Shown piece after piece: positions 18,483 through 26,799 of a stretch of 64,000 nucleotides of DNA. Position 1 is the stretch's first letter. Every line of letters starts with the position of its first letter. Origin of the DNA: Mucilaginibacter oryzae (GTDB taxonomy: Bacteria; Bacteroidota; Bacteroidia; Sphingobacteriales; Sphingobacteriaceae); NCBI RefSeq assembly GCF_003148845.1, contig NZ_QGHA01000002.1:354784-418783 (forward strand). The letters run 5' to 3'. The notes under the pieces are model-generated. The model was not told the origin of the DNA. It was given only the letters and a program-made list of their open reading frames with translations, and did not search any database. Both the position numbers and the translations under genes were made by a program.

Positions 18483-18510
18483 TACTTTGTAACTAATTTT
18501 ATACAAAGTA
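18483..18510. promoter_or_regulatory. inverted repeat, probable operator
   Basis: TACTTTGTA, a 10-bp AT-rich spacer, then TACAAAGTA: a perfect 9-bp dyad between the cytochrome terminator and the zinc-ribbon gene. The layout suits a dimeric repressor such as a PadR- or MarR-type protein, but no regulator gene is adjacent. Confidence 0.5.
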
Positions 18511-18596
18511 ACCAGTAAGTGCCTGGGCGTATGCCTTACTTTACGAAGTTATTATTGATTAACCCCCTTTTAACTATCGAATATCCCTTTCCCCTT

Positions 18597-18791
18597 ATGA
18601 CTGCCGAATTCAGGGTTTCCCCTTCCCCAGAACAAAAAATTAACAGTGTAGTTTGCCGTAAATGTAAAGGCGAATTAAGACGGATACCGCGAAGCGGTTT
18701 CGTTAAGTTCTTTTTATTCGGCATGCCTTTTAAAAAGTATATGTGCTTTAAGTGTGCCCGTAAAACTTACCGTTGGGTGCCCACAAAATAG
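18597..18791 (+). CDS. small zinc-ribbon protein
   Basis: A 64-aa basic protein with two CXXC knuckles, CRKC (20-23) and CFKC (50-53), separated by a basic and aromatic stretch; this should form one zinc ribbon. The function is unknown. The frame is open upstream to a GTG at 18519 and an ATG at 18531, which would add a hydrophobic N-terminus. I prefer the ATG at 18597 because the protein then begins just before the conserved-looking part, but no ribosome-binding site decides it. A probable operator dyad lies upstream, and biotin carboxylase follows after 57 bp. Confidence 0.65.
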   Translation: MTAEFRVSPSPEQKINSVVCRKCKGELRRIPRSGFVKFFLFGMPFKKYMCFKCARKTYRWVPTK

Positions 18792-18848
18792 CAGGTTGGC
18801 ATTTTAAGTTAGCTGCATTTAATAAATCAAATCAATTACATTTGTTTT

Positions 18849-20333
18849 ATGCAGAAAATACTGGTTGCCAACCGCGGCGAAATTGCCTTGCGTATTATGC
18901 GCTCGGCACGTGAAATGGGTATTAAAACCGTTGCCGTTTATTCGGAGGCGGATCGGGATGCCTTACATGTGCGTTATGCCGATGAAGCCGTGCTTATTGG
19001 TCCTCCGCCTTCCGGCCAGTCATATCTTGTTGGCCAAAATATCATAGCCGCATGTCGGCAAACCGGTGCCGAAGCTATCCATCCCGGCTATGGCTTTTTA
19101 AGCGAGAATGCCGCTTTCGCGCGTTTAGTGCGGGAGGAAGGGCTGATACTTATCGGCCCCTCGCCGGAAGCGATGGAGGTGATGGGCAACAAGCTATCCG
19201 CAAAGGCCGTCGCGCTTCAATATAACATACCGATGGTGCCAGGTACTGAGCAGGCTATTACAGATGTATCCGATGCAAAGAAACGCGCTATTGAAGTAGG
19301 GTTCCCGATACTGATTAAAGCCGCCGCAGGCGGCGGGGGAAAGGGCATGCGCATTGTAAACAGCGCTGCCGATTTTGAAGAACAGATGCAACTGGCAGTA
19401 TCTGAAGCTACTTCAGCTTTTGGCGATGGTTCTGTTTTTATTGAACGGTATGTTGCATCTCCAAAACATATCGAAATCCAGGTGCTGGGCGATTCGCACG
19501 GCAATATCGTTCATCTTTTTGAACGCGATTGCTCTGTACAGCGCCGGCATCAAAAGGTAGTTGAAGAAGCGCCCTCGGCCATTCTTACGCCCGCCATCAG
19601 GGAACAGATGGGTAAATGCGCTGTAGATGTAGCCCGTTCGGTTAATTACACCGGTGCCGGTACTGTTGAGTTTATTATGGATGATCAGCTTAATTTCTAT
19701 TTTTTAGAGATGAATACCCGTTTGCAGGTAGAGCACCCGGTAACCGAACTGATCACCGGGATTGACCTGGTAAAGGAACAGATCAGGATAGCGAGGGGCG
19801 AGGCTATCAGCTTTAAGCAGGAAGAGCTTACCATTCGCGGTTATGCCGTTGAGTTACGTGTATATGCCGAAGATCCGGCTAATAACTTTCTGCCAGATAT
19901 CGGTAAGTTGCAAACCTATGTAACGCCCCATGGCCCGGGTGTGCGGGTGGACGACGGCTTTGAGCAAGGCATGGAAATCCCCATTTATTACGACCCGATG
20001 ATAGCCAAGTTAATCACCTATGGCGATAACAGGCAGGAAGCCATCAACAGGATGGTACGTGCCATTGACGAATATAAAATTACCGGAATTACCACCACGC
20101 TTGGCTTTGGTAAATTTGTAATGCAGCATGAGGCCTTTATTTCCGGAAATTTTGATACGCATTTTGTACAAAAATATTTCACGCCCGGTGTATTGCAACA
20201 CGACAATGAAGAAGAGGCATTGATTGCCGCTATGGTGATGGATAAACTTTTAAGCGGGAAAAAGACTGCCCCAAATGCGCCTGCAGTTGAAGTAGCATCA
20301 AGCAACTGGTTTAAAAACAGGAAGCAGAACTAA
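18849..20333 (+). CDS. accC: biotin carboxylase subunit of acyl-CoA carboxylase
   Basis: A 494-aa ATP-grasp enzyme that carboxylates biotin on the carrier protein, the first half-reaction of acetyl- or propionyl-CoA carboxylase. Visible are the N-terminal domain (ILVANRGEIALRIMRSA), the glycine-rich ATP loop (AAAGGGGKGMR, about residue 160), the active-site block EMNTRLQVEHPVTE (about 287-300) and the C-terminal biotin-carboxylase domain to about 450. The last 45 residues extend past the usual AccC length. No biotin carrier or carboxyltransferase gene is adjacent, so the partner cannot be named. The last four bases overlap the end of the convergent Nudix gene. Confidence 0.93.
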   Translation: MQKILVANRGEIALRIMRSAREMGIKTVAVYSEADRDALHVRYADEAVLIGPPPSGQSYLVGQNIIAACRQTGAEAIHPGYGFLSENAAFARLVREEGLILIGPSPEAMEVMGNKLSAKAVALQYNIPMVPGTEQAITDVSDAKKRAIEVGFPILIKAAAGGGGKGMRIVNSAADFEEQMQLAVSEATSAFGDGSVFIERYVASPKHIEIQVLGDSHGNIVHLFERDCSVQRRHQKVVEEAPSAILTPAIREQMGKCAVDVARSVNYTGAGTVEFIMDDQLNFYFLEMNTRLQVEHPVTELITGIDLVKEQIRIARGEAISFKQEELTIRGYAVELRVYAEDPANNFLPDIGKLQTYVTPHGPGVRVDDGFEQGMEIPIYYDPMIAKLITYGDNRQEAINRMVRAIDEYKITGITTTLGFGKFVMQHEAFISGNFDTHFVQKYFTPGVLQHDNEEEALIAAMVMDKLLSGKKTAPNAPAVEVASSNWFKNRKQN

Positions 20334-20791
20334 AGCTTTATAAGCCCGGCAAGTTCATCAAGCAAAGTTGCCTGCGCTTTATTGATCTTATCCTTTGCTG
20401 CAGAAATCTCAAACCACCCGCCGCGGTCTATCTCTGCAAAAGTTTGTTTTTTTCCTGAACGGGGTGGCCATTCTATTTCGAAGGTGTTGCTTGTTATGGT
20501 TTCCGGGTCAATATCTCCCGATACAGCCCACGCAAGTACCGTTTTACCTCCTTTTTGTTTAACCGGGTTTAAGGCGATAAACCCGCCCGAAACAGCTTGC
20601 CCTGTTTCTTCCTCAAACTCACGTTTGGCAGCTTCCAGCGGATCTTCATCGGCTTCGAACTCACCCTTGGGTATCGACCAGGCGCCGTCATCCTTATTTT
20701 TAAAAAAAGGCCCGCCGGGGTGCACTAAAAATACCTGTAAAACTTTGCCCGTTTTGCGGTACAACAAAATGCCCGCGCTTTGCTTAGCCAT
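20330..20791 (-). CDS. Nudix hydrolase
   Basis: A 153-aa cytoplasmic protein with an almost canonical Nudix box at residues 43-65: G43, E49, then REFEEETG at 57-64. The N-terminus (SAGILLYRKTGKVLQVFLVHPGGPFF) is a typical Nudix beta-sheet start. It should hydrolyse a nucleoside diphosphate linked to some moiety, with Mg2+. The substrate is unknown, though the GPFFKNKDDGAWSIPKGEF segment resembles predicted NTP or diadenosine-polyphosphate hydrolases. It converges on accC, overlapping it by 4 bp. Confidence 0.92.
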   Translation of the reverse strand: MAKQSAGILLYRKTGKVLQVFLVHPGGPFFKNKDDGAWSIPKGEFEADEDPLEAAKREFEEETGQAVSGGFIALNPVKQKGGKTVLAWAVSGDIDPETITSNTFEIEWPPRSGKKQTFAEIDRGGWFEISAAKDKINKAQATLLDELAGLIKL

Positions 20792-20837
20792 AGTTAAGAT
20801 TTAAAGCCAAGTTAACGAAACCGAAAATTATAATCGT

Positions 20838-20845
20838 TATTTTTG
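20838..20845 (+). promoter_or_regulatory. candidate Bacteroidota -7 element
   Basis: TATTTTTG is an exact match to TAnnTTTG, 26 bp before the SRPBCC start codon. The -33 position holds TTA rather than TTG. Confidence 0.35.
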
Positions 20846-20871
20846 ATACTAAATACCTGGATATTATTGCC

Positions 20872-21372
20872 ATGATAACAGACGACAGATGGAGCACGTT
20901 TAAATTAACTGCCGACGTTGATACCGATGTGCGCAGCATGTACGAAGCCTGGGCCACGCCTGAAGGCCTGGAAACCTGGTTTTTACGCAAGGCCGATTTT
21001 TTCGCCATTGCAGGCCGAAAGCGCGAAACGAATGAATTTATCAAAAAGGAAGATACTTACACCTGGTACTGGCACGGCTACGATGACACTACCGTGGAAA
21101 GCGGACAGATTTTGGAAGCCAATGGGAGTGATTTTTTAAAATTTACATTTACCGGCGGTACTATTGTCAGCGTTTATATCACCTGTAAATTAGGCGTAGT
21201 TATTGTTGAGTTAACACAGGAGAATATCCCGGAAGAAAACGACCCGGAAAAGAATCTGTATGTTCAATGCCAACTGGGCTGGACTTTTTACCTGGCCAAT
21301 TTAAAATCGGTAATGGAGGGCGGTAAAGATCTGCGCAACAAACGGAAAGACCTCTTCTCCAGTTTTAAATAA
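20872..21372 (+). CDS. SRPBCC / AHSA1-like domain protein
   Basis: A 166-aa cytoplasmic protein with the START-like fold seen in AHSA1 (activator of Hsp90 ATPase homologue) proteins: FKLTADVDTDVRSMYEAWATPEGLETWF at the N-terminus, the paired-sheet segment TYTWYWHGYDDTTVESGQIL, and a C-terminal helix (GWTFYLANLKSVMEGGKDLR). Such proteins bind hydrophobic ligands or regulate stress responses; nothing here indicates the ligand. It is divergent from the Nudix gene with 80 bp between start codons. Confidence 0.85.
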   Translation: MITDDRWSTFKLTADVDTDVRSMYEAWATPEGLETWFLRKADFFAIAGRKRETNEFIKKEDTYTWYWHGYDDTTVESGQILEANGSDFLKFTFTGGTIVSVYITCKLGVVIVELTQENIPEENDPEKNLYVQCQLGWTFYLANLKSVMEGGKDLRNKRKDLFSSFK

Positions 21373-21448
21373 ATCCATTTTATCCTGACAAATCCTTTCC
21401 CAAAATATCAATAGCTTTACACCAATACTAAATTGGAAAAAGGCATAT

Positions 21449-22033
21449 ATGTTTACCGGAATAATTGAAACATTAGGCAGGATCACTGAACTGCAACACG
21501 AAAAAGGCAACCTGCATATCACTGTTGAATCGGCTATATCGCACGAGTTAAAAATCGACCAGTCGGTAGCCCATAATGGTGTTTGCCTCACGGTGGTAGC
21601 GCTTGCCGATGACCTGCACGTAGTAACCGCTATTGAGGAAACATTGAATAAAACCAGCCTTGGCCAGCTTAAGGTTGGCGACCCGGTAAATTTAGAACGC
21701 TGCATGCAGATGAATGCCCGGCTGGATGGCCACATAGTGCAGGGCCATGTTGACCAGGTAGCTGTTTGCACCGCCTTTAAAGAACTGGAAGGCAGCTGGG
21801 AATACACTTTTGAGTACGATAGTTCATTAGGCAACGTCACCGTAGAAAAAGGATCCATTTGTGTAAACGGCATCAGCCTCACCGTAGTTAATTCGCATGC
21901 CAATAGCTTTTCGGTTGCCATTATCCCTTACACCTATGAGCATACCAACCTGCACAATGTGCGGGTGGGCGATAAGGTAAACCTTGAATTTGATATTATA
22001 GGCAAATACGTAGCACGCTTAATGCAACGCTGA
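21449..22033 (+). CDS. ribE: riboflavin synthase, alpha subunit
   Basis: A 194-aa enzyme that dismutates two 6,7-dimethyl-8-ribityllumazine molecules to riboflavin. The first barrel begins with the hallmark MFTGIIETLGRI and includes NGVCLTVV. The second (about residues 98-190) repeats the fold with GHIVQGHVDQV and NGISLTVVNSH. Length and duplicated lumazine-binding domains match the family. No other riboflavin gene is nearby, which is common in this phylum. Confidence 0.96.
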   Translation: MFTGIIETLGRITELQHEKGNLHITVESAISHELKIDQSVAHNGVCLTVVALADDLHVVTAIEETLNKTSLGQLKVGDPVNLERCMQMNARLDGHIVQGHVDQVAVCTAFKELEGSWEYTFEYDSSLGNVTVEKGSICVNGISLTVVNSHANSFSVAIIPYTYEHTNLHNVRVGDKVNLEFDIIGKYVARLMQR

Positions 22034-22115
22034 TTTAATAGGCTTAAGTCGCAAGTTTTAAGTCTATAGTCCGAATTTTCATCCTGGCTTAATGCTTCGC
22101 ACAGGATATATCAGA

Positions 22116-23267
22116 TTACAGGTTTGTAGTTAATGCTTTAATACGTTCGTAGGAATAGGCTGCATATTTATTTTCTGTGCCTTTTGGTTTTCCGGAAAGA
22201 TATTTCCTGTAGTATTTAAGGGCTGCTTTCTTATTCTTCAGTTCACTATCATACAATGTAGCCAATGCGTAGTAAGTGATTGGATCGGGCTTATAAAGTA
22301 AACTTTTTTGATAAGCCGCAACCGCTTTATCCAATTCATGAAGGTGATCGTACGAATCGCCTTTTTCGGCGTAATAAGAACCCACTCCGCTTGAAATAGC
22401 TGCATCAATCGCTCTGTCAAGATAAGCAATGGCCTGTTTGTTATTGTGCAATGCCTTGTAACTCATAGCTGTATAATAAAATGACGATTCAGATCCTAAC
22501 TGATTATCATTGAGCTGGTTAAAAGTTTTAATACAATCGGTGTATTTATTAGTCATATAGTATGCAGTACCAAGCATGGAAATGATTGTTCCGGTCTGTT
22601 GCCCCGCATCCACCAGCTTTTGGGTAATCGCAATAGTTTCAGGATATTTTTTAAGGGCATAGTCTGCTTGTGCCTTGCCTTGCAATAGCAACATGTTGGC
22701 GGTATCGGCCACCAGTGCTTTATCTATAACCTGTTCGGCGCTGCCATATAATCTTAATTTGATGTAATAAGAAGAAAGATCATAAGCAACATCCGGATTG
22801 GTGGGATTGATTTTATTGGCCTTTTGCAGGTAGATAATATTACCTTGCAGGTCGCCGATATTGTATGACAGATCGGCCAGTTGTTTGTAAACGTCAAAAT
22901 TGGTGGTATCCTTCAATAGGATTTTTTTTATAAAAGTGATGGCAGCTTTGTTTTTGCCCCGGCGTTTACTGATCTCGCTCATGTTGTAAATGCTGGTGAG
23001 GTTAGTGGTATCAGCCTCGTAAACCCGCCGGTAGTACTGGTCAGCCTCGGGTAGGCGGGAGGCCATTTTTGATGTATACGCCAGTTTGTTTAATATCTTC
23101 AAATCAGTTACAGGTTCGGGGTAGGTAGCCTTCAGGTAGTCGGCTGCTTCGGCGAAACGCTGGTTTTGATAATAATCGAGCAGTAATGAGTCGCTGGCCC
23201 CTTTCTGGGCGAACAAGGTGCTTGCTGCTGATAATAATAGAATAAAGGTTGTAAATAGTTTTTTCAT
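22116..23267 (-). CDS. secreted TPR-repeat protein
   Basis: A 383-aa exported protein (signal peptide MKKLFTTFILLLSAASTLFAQ), the rest almost entirely TPR helices of about 34 residues, for example FDVYKQLADLSYNIGDLQGNI and YAEKGDSYDHLHELDKAVAAY. The likely role is a periplasmic or outer-membrane scaffold; no partner is evident. A 16-bp palindrome abuts its start codon. Confidence 0.85.
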   Translation of the reverse strand: MKKLFTTFILLLSAASTLFAQKGASDSLLLDYYQNQRFAEAADYLKATYPEPVTDLKILNKLAYTSKMASRLPEADQYYRRVYEADTTNLTSIYNMSEISKRRGKNKAAITFIKKILLKDTTNFDVYKQLADLSYNIGDLQGNIIYLQKANKINPTNPDVAYDLSSYYIKLRLYGSAEQVIDKALVADTANMLLLQGKAQADYALKKYPETIAITQKLVDAGQQTGTIISMLGTAYYMTNKYTDCIKTFNQLNDNQLGSESSFYYTAMSYKALHNNKQAIAYLDRAIDAAISSGVGSYYAEKGDSYDHLHELDKAVAAYQKSLLYKPDPITYYALATLYDSELKNKKAALKYYRKYLSGKPKGTENKYAAYSYERIKALTTNL

Positions 23268-23283
23268 AACTAAATATTTAGTT
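23268..23283. promoter_or_regulatory. 16-bp perfect palindrome touching the TPR start codon
   Basis: AACTAAATATTTAGTT lies directly before the start codon at 23267. Further upstream, on the minus strand, TTG-N20-TATCTTAG resembles a -33/-7 pair, so the dyad would fall in the 5' leader. It could be an operator or simply AT-rich symmetry. Confidence 0.35.
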
Positions 23284-23376
23284 AAACTAAGATATTAGTT
23301 GATTCTGATAATTCCAAATCAAAACAATTTTTTAGGTGATGGGTTAGAAAGATATTAATAACTAAAACCACACATT

Positions 23377-23664
23377 ATGGATAAGTTAAAGAAGTTTGGA
23401 CTGATGGAGAAAATTGTCCATGAACTGGAAGATTTGAAAAACAGCCAGCAGGCTATCATAACCAAATTAGCTAAAATAGAAGTAGATAACATTGAACTGG
23501 GTGATAAACGCCTGGAGAAAGATCTGCCGGATATGCACCAGCGTGTATCAGATAACCTCGACGCCATTACGGCCATCCTCGAGGATTTTGCCGGCCAGAC
23601 AGCAAGCTATAGCGACAGCAATAACATAGCGGCGCTTAAAGAGCAGGAAGCCTTAAGTAAATAG
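23377..23664 (+). CDS. hypothetical small coiled-coil protein
   Basis: A 95-aa soluble, mostly helical and charged protein (MDKLKKFGLMEKIVHELEDLKNSQQ..., heptad-like leucines and isoleucines to about residue 70) with a less ordered tail. I do not recognise a family. It has its own ATG, is divergent from the TPR gene, and is followed by a hairpin terminator, so it is probably a real single-gene unit. Confidence 0.65.
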   Translation: MDKLKKFGLMEKIVHELEDLKNSQQAIITKLAKIEVDNIELGDKRLEKDLPDMHQRVSDNLDAITAILEDFAGQTASYSDSNNIAALKEQEALSK

Positions 23665-23675
23665 TATACAAATGG

Positions 23676-23698
23676 AAGATCCCCGCAAGGGGATTTTC
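23676..23698 (+). terminator. rho-independent terminator
   Basis: GATCCCC-GCAA-GGGGAT stem followed by TTTT, 12 bp past the stop of the small coiled-coil gene. Confidence 0.75.
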
Positions 23699-23904
23699 TG
23701 TTTATGGGGTTTTTCGAGTCGTAGACAGGATCTCCGCAAATATCACAAAACATGCCGTTAAAAATCTTCCGGCAGTAATCAAATTTTTATTCAGGCGTAA
23801 ACAATTATATTCCGGATTTTTAGTTTATATGAAATAGAATAAGCAGGAATGTTAAAGCCTGTTTCGCTTGAGGTACCGGCGATAATAATTCTGCTTCTTT
23901 CTAT

Positions 23905-24330
23905 TTGGTTTTAATCATAGTTTCAATAACTGTTGTGGTTTTTTCAAAACACATGAACACGTATAGGTCTAACGGTCTTTTTAAGGATTGGGCAGTATTT
24001 TTTCTCTTGGTATACTTGTTTTATGTGTTAACCAATTTGTTTTTTTTCCCTGATTACAAAACTTCGCCTGCCAGGGTTATTTACGCCCATGGAATAAGAC
24101 TGCAAAGTATACAAACTAATTACGACACGCCTGGTTTTATCAATATTGGCGAGAGAACTGTGTTAGACGACGACTCGCTGAATTTTATTAAATCGTCGCC
24201 TGTTTTTTTCCTCATTGCATTCTTTGGATATCGGCTTTTTCGTATGGAAAGGCGTCCAATGGCGTATCCTCGTTATCTGGTAACCGATTTACAGCATTCC
24301 TATCTTACTTTTTGTATTTTGAGAATTTGA
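23905..24330 (+). CDS. hypothetical membrane protein, probably 5'-frameshifted
   Basis: The open frame from a TTG at 23905 codes for 141 aa with helices at the N-terminus, at about 24-45 (FKDWAVFFLLVYLFYVLTNLFF) and at about 95-108. No family is recognised. The first hydrophobic stretch in this frame is only about 12 residues. A different frame just upstream starts at ATG 23849 (MLKPVSLEVPAIIILLLSIWF, then stop); joined by one extra T in the TTTT run at about 23909-23912 it would give a full-length helix and a normal start. So the gene is likely longer and interrupted by a 1-base deletion, or the sequence has a homopolymer error. Confidence 0.5.
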   Translation: MVLIIVSITVVVFSKHMNTYRSNGLFKDWAVFFLLVYLFYVLTNLFFFPDYKTSPARVIYAHGIRLQSIQTNYDTPGFINIGERTVLDDDSLNFIKSSPVFFLIAFFGYRLFRMERRPMAYPRYLVTDLQHSYLTFCILRI

Positions 24331-24462
24331 TGAGCTTTCAAATTGATTTTAAGCTGATGGCTTCCCGGCCATTTGCTGCTGCTTTTTCCTGACCCAAGGC
24401 CGACGGAAGGGGCATATCTTTTACTGTAAACTCAAATTTTCATCACTAAAATAAAATCACTT

Positions 24463-24996
24463 ATGAAAGCTATAAATTCAGGCTTGTTGCCTGTGCTGCT
24501 GTTGTCGTCAATAATTGCTTTGCAGGCCTGCAAAGCCAAAAAGTTAGTTCAGAAACCGGTATCTCCGCAAACCACAATCGCAGACCCGGCACCACAGCAG
24601 CAACCGAAGCCGGTTGCCGAAACGCAGCCTCCTGTTGCACCGGTTAAAAAAGCGGATCTTAATATAGATGAAGTTAAAATTCAGTTTGATTTTAATTCCA
24701 GTGTTTTACGCACCGGGTCTTATGCTATCCTTGATCAGGCAGCATCGGTAATAAAGGCTAATCCCAACGTTACCTATCATTTAAATGGCTATGCGTCCAT
24801 TGAGGGAACACCGGAGCATAATATGATCTTATCGAAAGACCGGGCGAACGCTGTTAAAACCTATCTGGTTAATTCGGGTGTAAATCCAGATAATTTAAAA
24901 GTCAAGGGATTTGGCACACGCAACCCGGTGGCAGACAATAATACAGAAAGCGGAAGGGAATTGAATCGCCGGGTTGAAATCAAAACAAGCTATTAA
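24463..24996 (+). CDS. OmpA-family lipoprotein
   Basis: A 177-aa protein with a lipoprotein signal (LQAC, Cys23), a Pro/Gln-rich linker (about 30-65) and a C-terminal OmpA domain (about 70-175) with NGYASIEGTPEHNMILSKDR and VKGFGTRNPV, the peptidoglycan-binding signature. It should tether the outer membrane to the cell wall. It lies upstream of the orphan 544-aa secreted protein in the same direction, with a hairpin between. Confidence 0.9.
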   Translation: MKAINSGLLPVLLLSSIIALQACKAKKLVQKPVSPQTTIADPAPQQQPKPVAETQPPVAPVKKADLNIDEVKIQFDFNSSVLRTGSYAILDQAASVIKANPNVTYHLNGYASIEGTPEHNMILSKDRANAVKTYLVNSGVNPDNLKVKGFGTRNPVADNNTESGRELNRRVEIKTSY

Positions 24997-25011
24997 AAAT
25001 ATGGGGAGCAT

Positions 25012-25058
25012 AACCCGCTGTTCGGCCGGTATCAAACAAGCCCCGGTAGCGGGTTTTC
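25012..25058 (+). terminator. possible terminator or attenuator hairpin
   Basis: AACCCGCT pairs with AGCGGGTT across a 28-base loop, followed by TTC. The loop is long, so efficiency is doubtful. It lies between the OmpA gene and the next gene. Confidence 0.4.
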
Positions 25059-25104
25059 AATACCTTTTTCTTACAGATACTTTTATTTATTTAAAACTAA
25101 CGCC

Positions 25105-26739
25105 ATGTTTAAATACGTGCAACAAATTTTCAGTCCAGCTCATTCAGCAAACCAACCTGCTAATTTAGCGCGGAAGCTTTTTTCCTTAAATAGGATAAGC
25201 ACCTTGTTTGCTATATTGGCAATTCCCCTTATTTGTTTTCCGGCAACTTCCCGGGCACGCGGGTTCACGTTTAAGTTGAAGAATACTTCAAAAACCGATG
25301 TTGCTGTATTTTATAAGGTAAGCAAAAAATCAGGATCAGCTAAAATTAAAGCGCTGATGAACCTGAAGCCCGGTGAGGAAAAACTGAAGGATATCAAGTT
25401 AGATAAGGAAGATACCGTGGCTTTCTACGGGCAGGACGCGGAAAATAATACTTCCGTAATGATAAAAAGGGACTACGCTTCACTGGAGAAAAATAAAGAC
25501 GGGGTTTGCTATGTGCCGATTATTGTCCCCCAGAAGGAAAACTCAAATTTTGAGTCGCTGGATGGTCTCAGTGTAAAACTGGAGCATAACAAAGTACTTA
25601 GTTTTCTGCTAAAGATGGATTCTACCTCGATGAGCAGTCTGTCAATGCTGGAAAACAACTTTCAGAACGTCTATCCGCTTGGTACTTTCATTTTTGTGGA
25701 TACAAAAACCAACCGGTTATTGCTTCCCCCGTTGGAGCCATCGTTCTGGAACAGTAACGAAACTTACCTCACGATACAGGATAGCCTTTACGCGATGGTA
25801 AATGCAGATCACCGTGGTATGGCCAATGCGCAGGTGGCTTATTTTGTGGCAAAAATGTTTGATTCTTTGCGGGTAAACAATACTGCTGAGCTGGAATTCA
25901 AGGCCAGGCTTTCCCTTTTAAGATGGAAGCCAACACCCAGCGCCAATATCTACCAGGTGTTTAATGACAAAGCCGTACAGGGCTTTCTCCAGAATTGCTA
26001 TGCCCAGATCGATAATCCCGATATTGAATACCAGCGCTACCGGCTTTATTTTCTTTCGTCGTATGAACGGATAGATGACCTGGAAATATTCGGAAAGCAG
26101 TATTATAACTTCGGTAACGAGACGGACTTGTCATTAGGTAATATCGCCGAGGTATTCAGCACCAGCCTTGGTGTGATGTATACCAAAAACAAAACCTTGA
26201 GTAATTATTATTCGGTACAGGGGGCGGTTTTACGCACCAAGGCTTACGACTTTACTTCCCAGTTATTTAACGGCTTTAAAAACAATGTGAAGAATAAGAT
26301 CATTGCCAGCACCTATGCCAACCAGAACAAGATCATCGCGGGAATAGTTGACGAATATAAAAGCCTGGTAGCCTACAACCCGGACCCGGTACGGTTAAGC
26401 CTGCAGGCAATTGATACGAAAGACGCGAGCCCATCGCTGGTGTCCATCCAAACTACGATCAGTAACCTCTCACCATACACCTTACTGCCTTCCGATACTA
26501 CAAAGCAGGCATCCGCAGTAGCGAATAACTACAAAATTGATACCTATAACAATAAAGTTAAATTTTATAATTCGCATTTAAAACAGATCAACGAGCTGTT
26601 TAAGCAACTGGATCAGATTAACAGTGATCTTGCCAGGATCTCGCAATCAAATCCTGACAAAGGATTTAGCAGTTCGGTAAGCGCCCCGGGGCTTGTTAAC
26701 GAAATTGAGGTAAACAGCCAGATTGTGCGAAAGGATTAG
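25105..26739 (+). CDS. large exported protein of unknown function
   Basis: A 544-aa protein with no family I recognise. An unusually long N-terminal region precedes a hydrophobic stretch (about 32-50, STLFAILAIPLICFPATSRA) that looks like a signal peptide. Next comes a beta-rich part (about 50-130, RGFTFKLKNTSKTDVAVFYKV), then an alpha-helical body, ending in a coiled-coil-like segment (about 480-525, HLKQINELFKQLDQINSDLARI). If the start is instead an internal Met, the leader would be shorter, but none is well placed. It shares direction with the OmpA lipoprotein upstream, so it may act at the cell envelope. Confidence 0.6.
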   Translation: MFKYVQQIFSPAHSANQPANLARKLFSLNRISTLFAILAIPLICFPATSRARGFTFKLKNTSKTDVAVFYKVSKKSGSAKIKALMNLKPGEEKLKDIKLDKEDTVAFYGQDAENNTSVMIKRDYASLEKNKDGVCYVPIIVPQKENSNFESLDGLSVKLEHNKVLSFLLKMDSTSMSSLSMLENNFQNVYPLGTFIFVDTKTNRLLLPPLEPSFWNSNETYLTIQDSLYAMVNADHRGMANAQVAYFVAKMFDSLRVNNTAELEFKARLSLLRWKPTPSANIYQVFNDKAVQGFLQNCYAQIDNPDIEYQRYRLYFLSSYERIDDLEIFGKQYYNFGNETDLSLGNIAEVFSTSLGVMYTKNKTLSNYYSVQGAVLRTKAYDFTSQLFNGFKNNVKNKIIASTYANQNKIIAGIVDEYKSLVAYNPDPVRLSLQAIDTKDASPSLVSIQTTISNLSPYTLLPSDTTKQASAVANNYKIDTYNNKVKFYNSHLKQINELFKQLDQINSDLARISQSNPDKGFSSSVSAPGLVNEIEVNSQIVRKD

Positions 26740-26799
26740 CCGGTGTCGGGGTTGCTTGCTAACTTGAACCGTATTTGGTTTGGGGAATGAACCGGGTGT

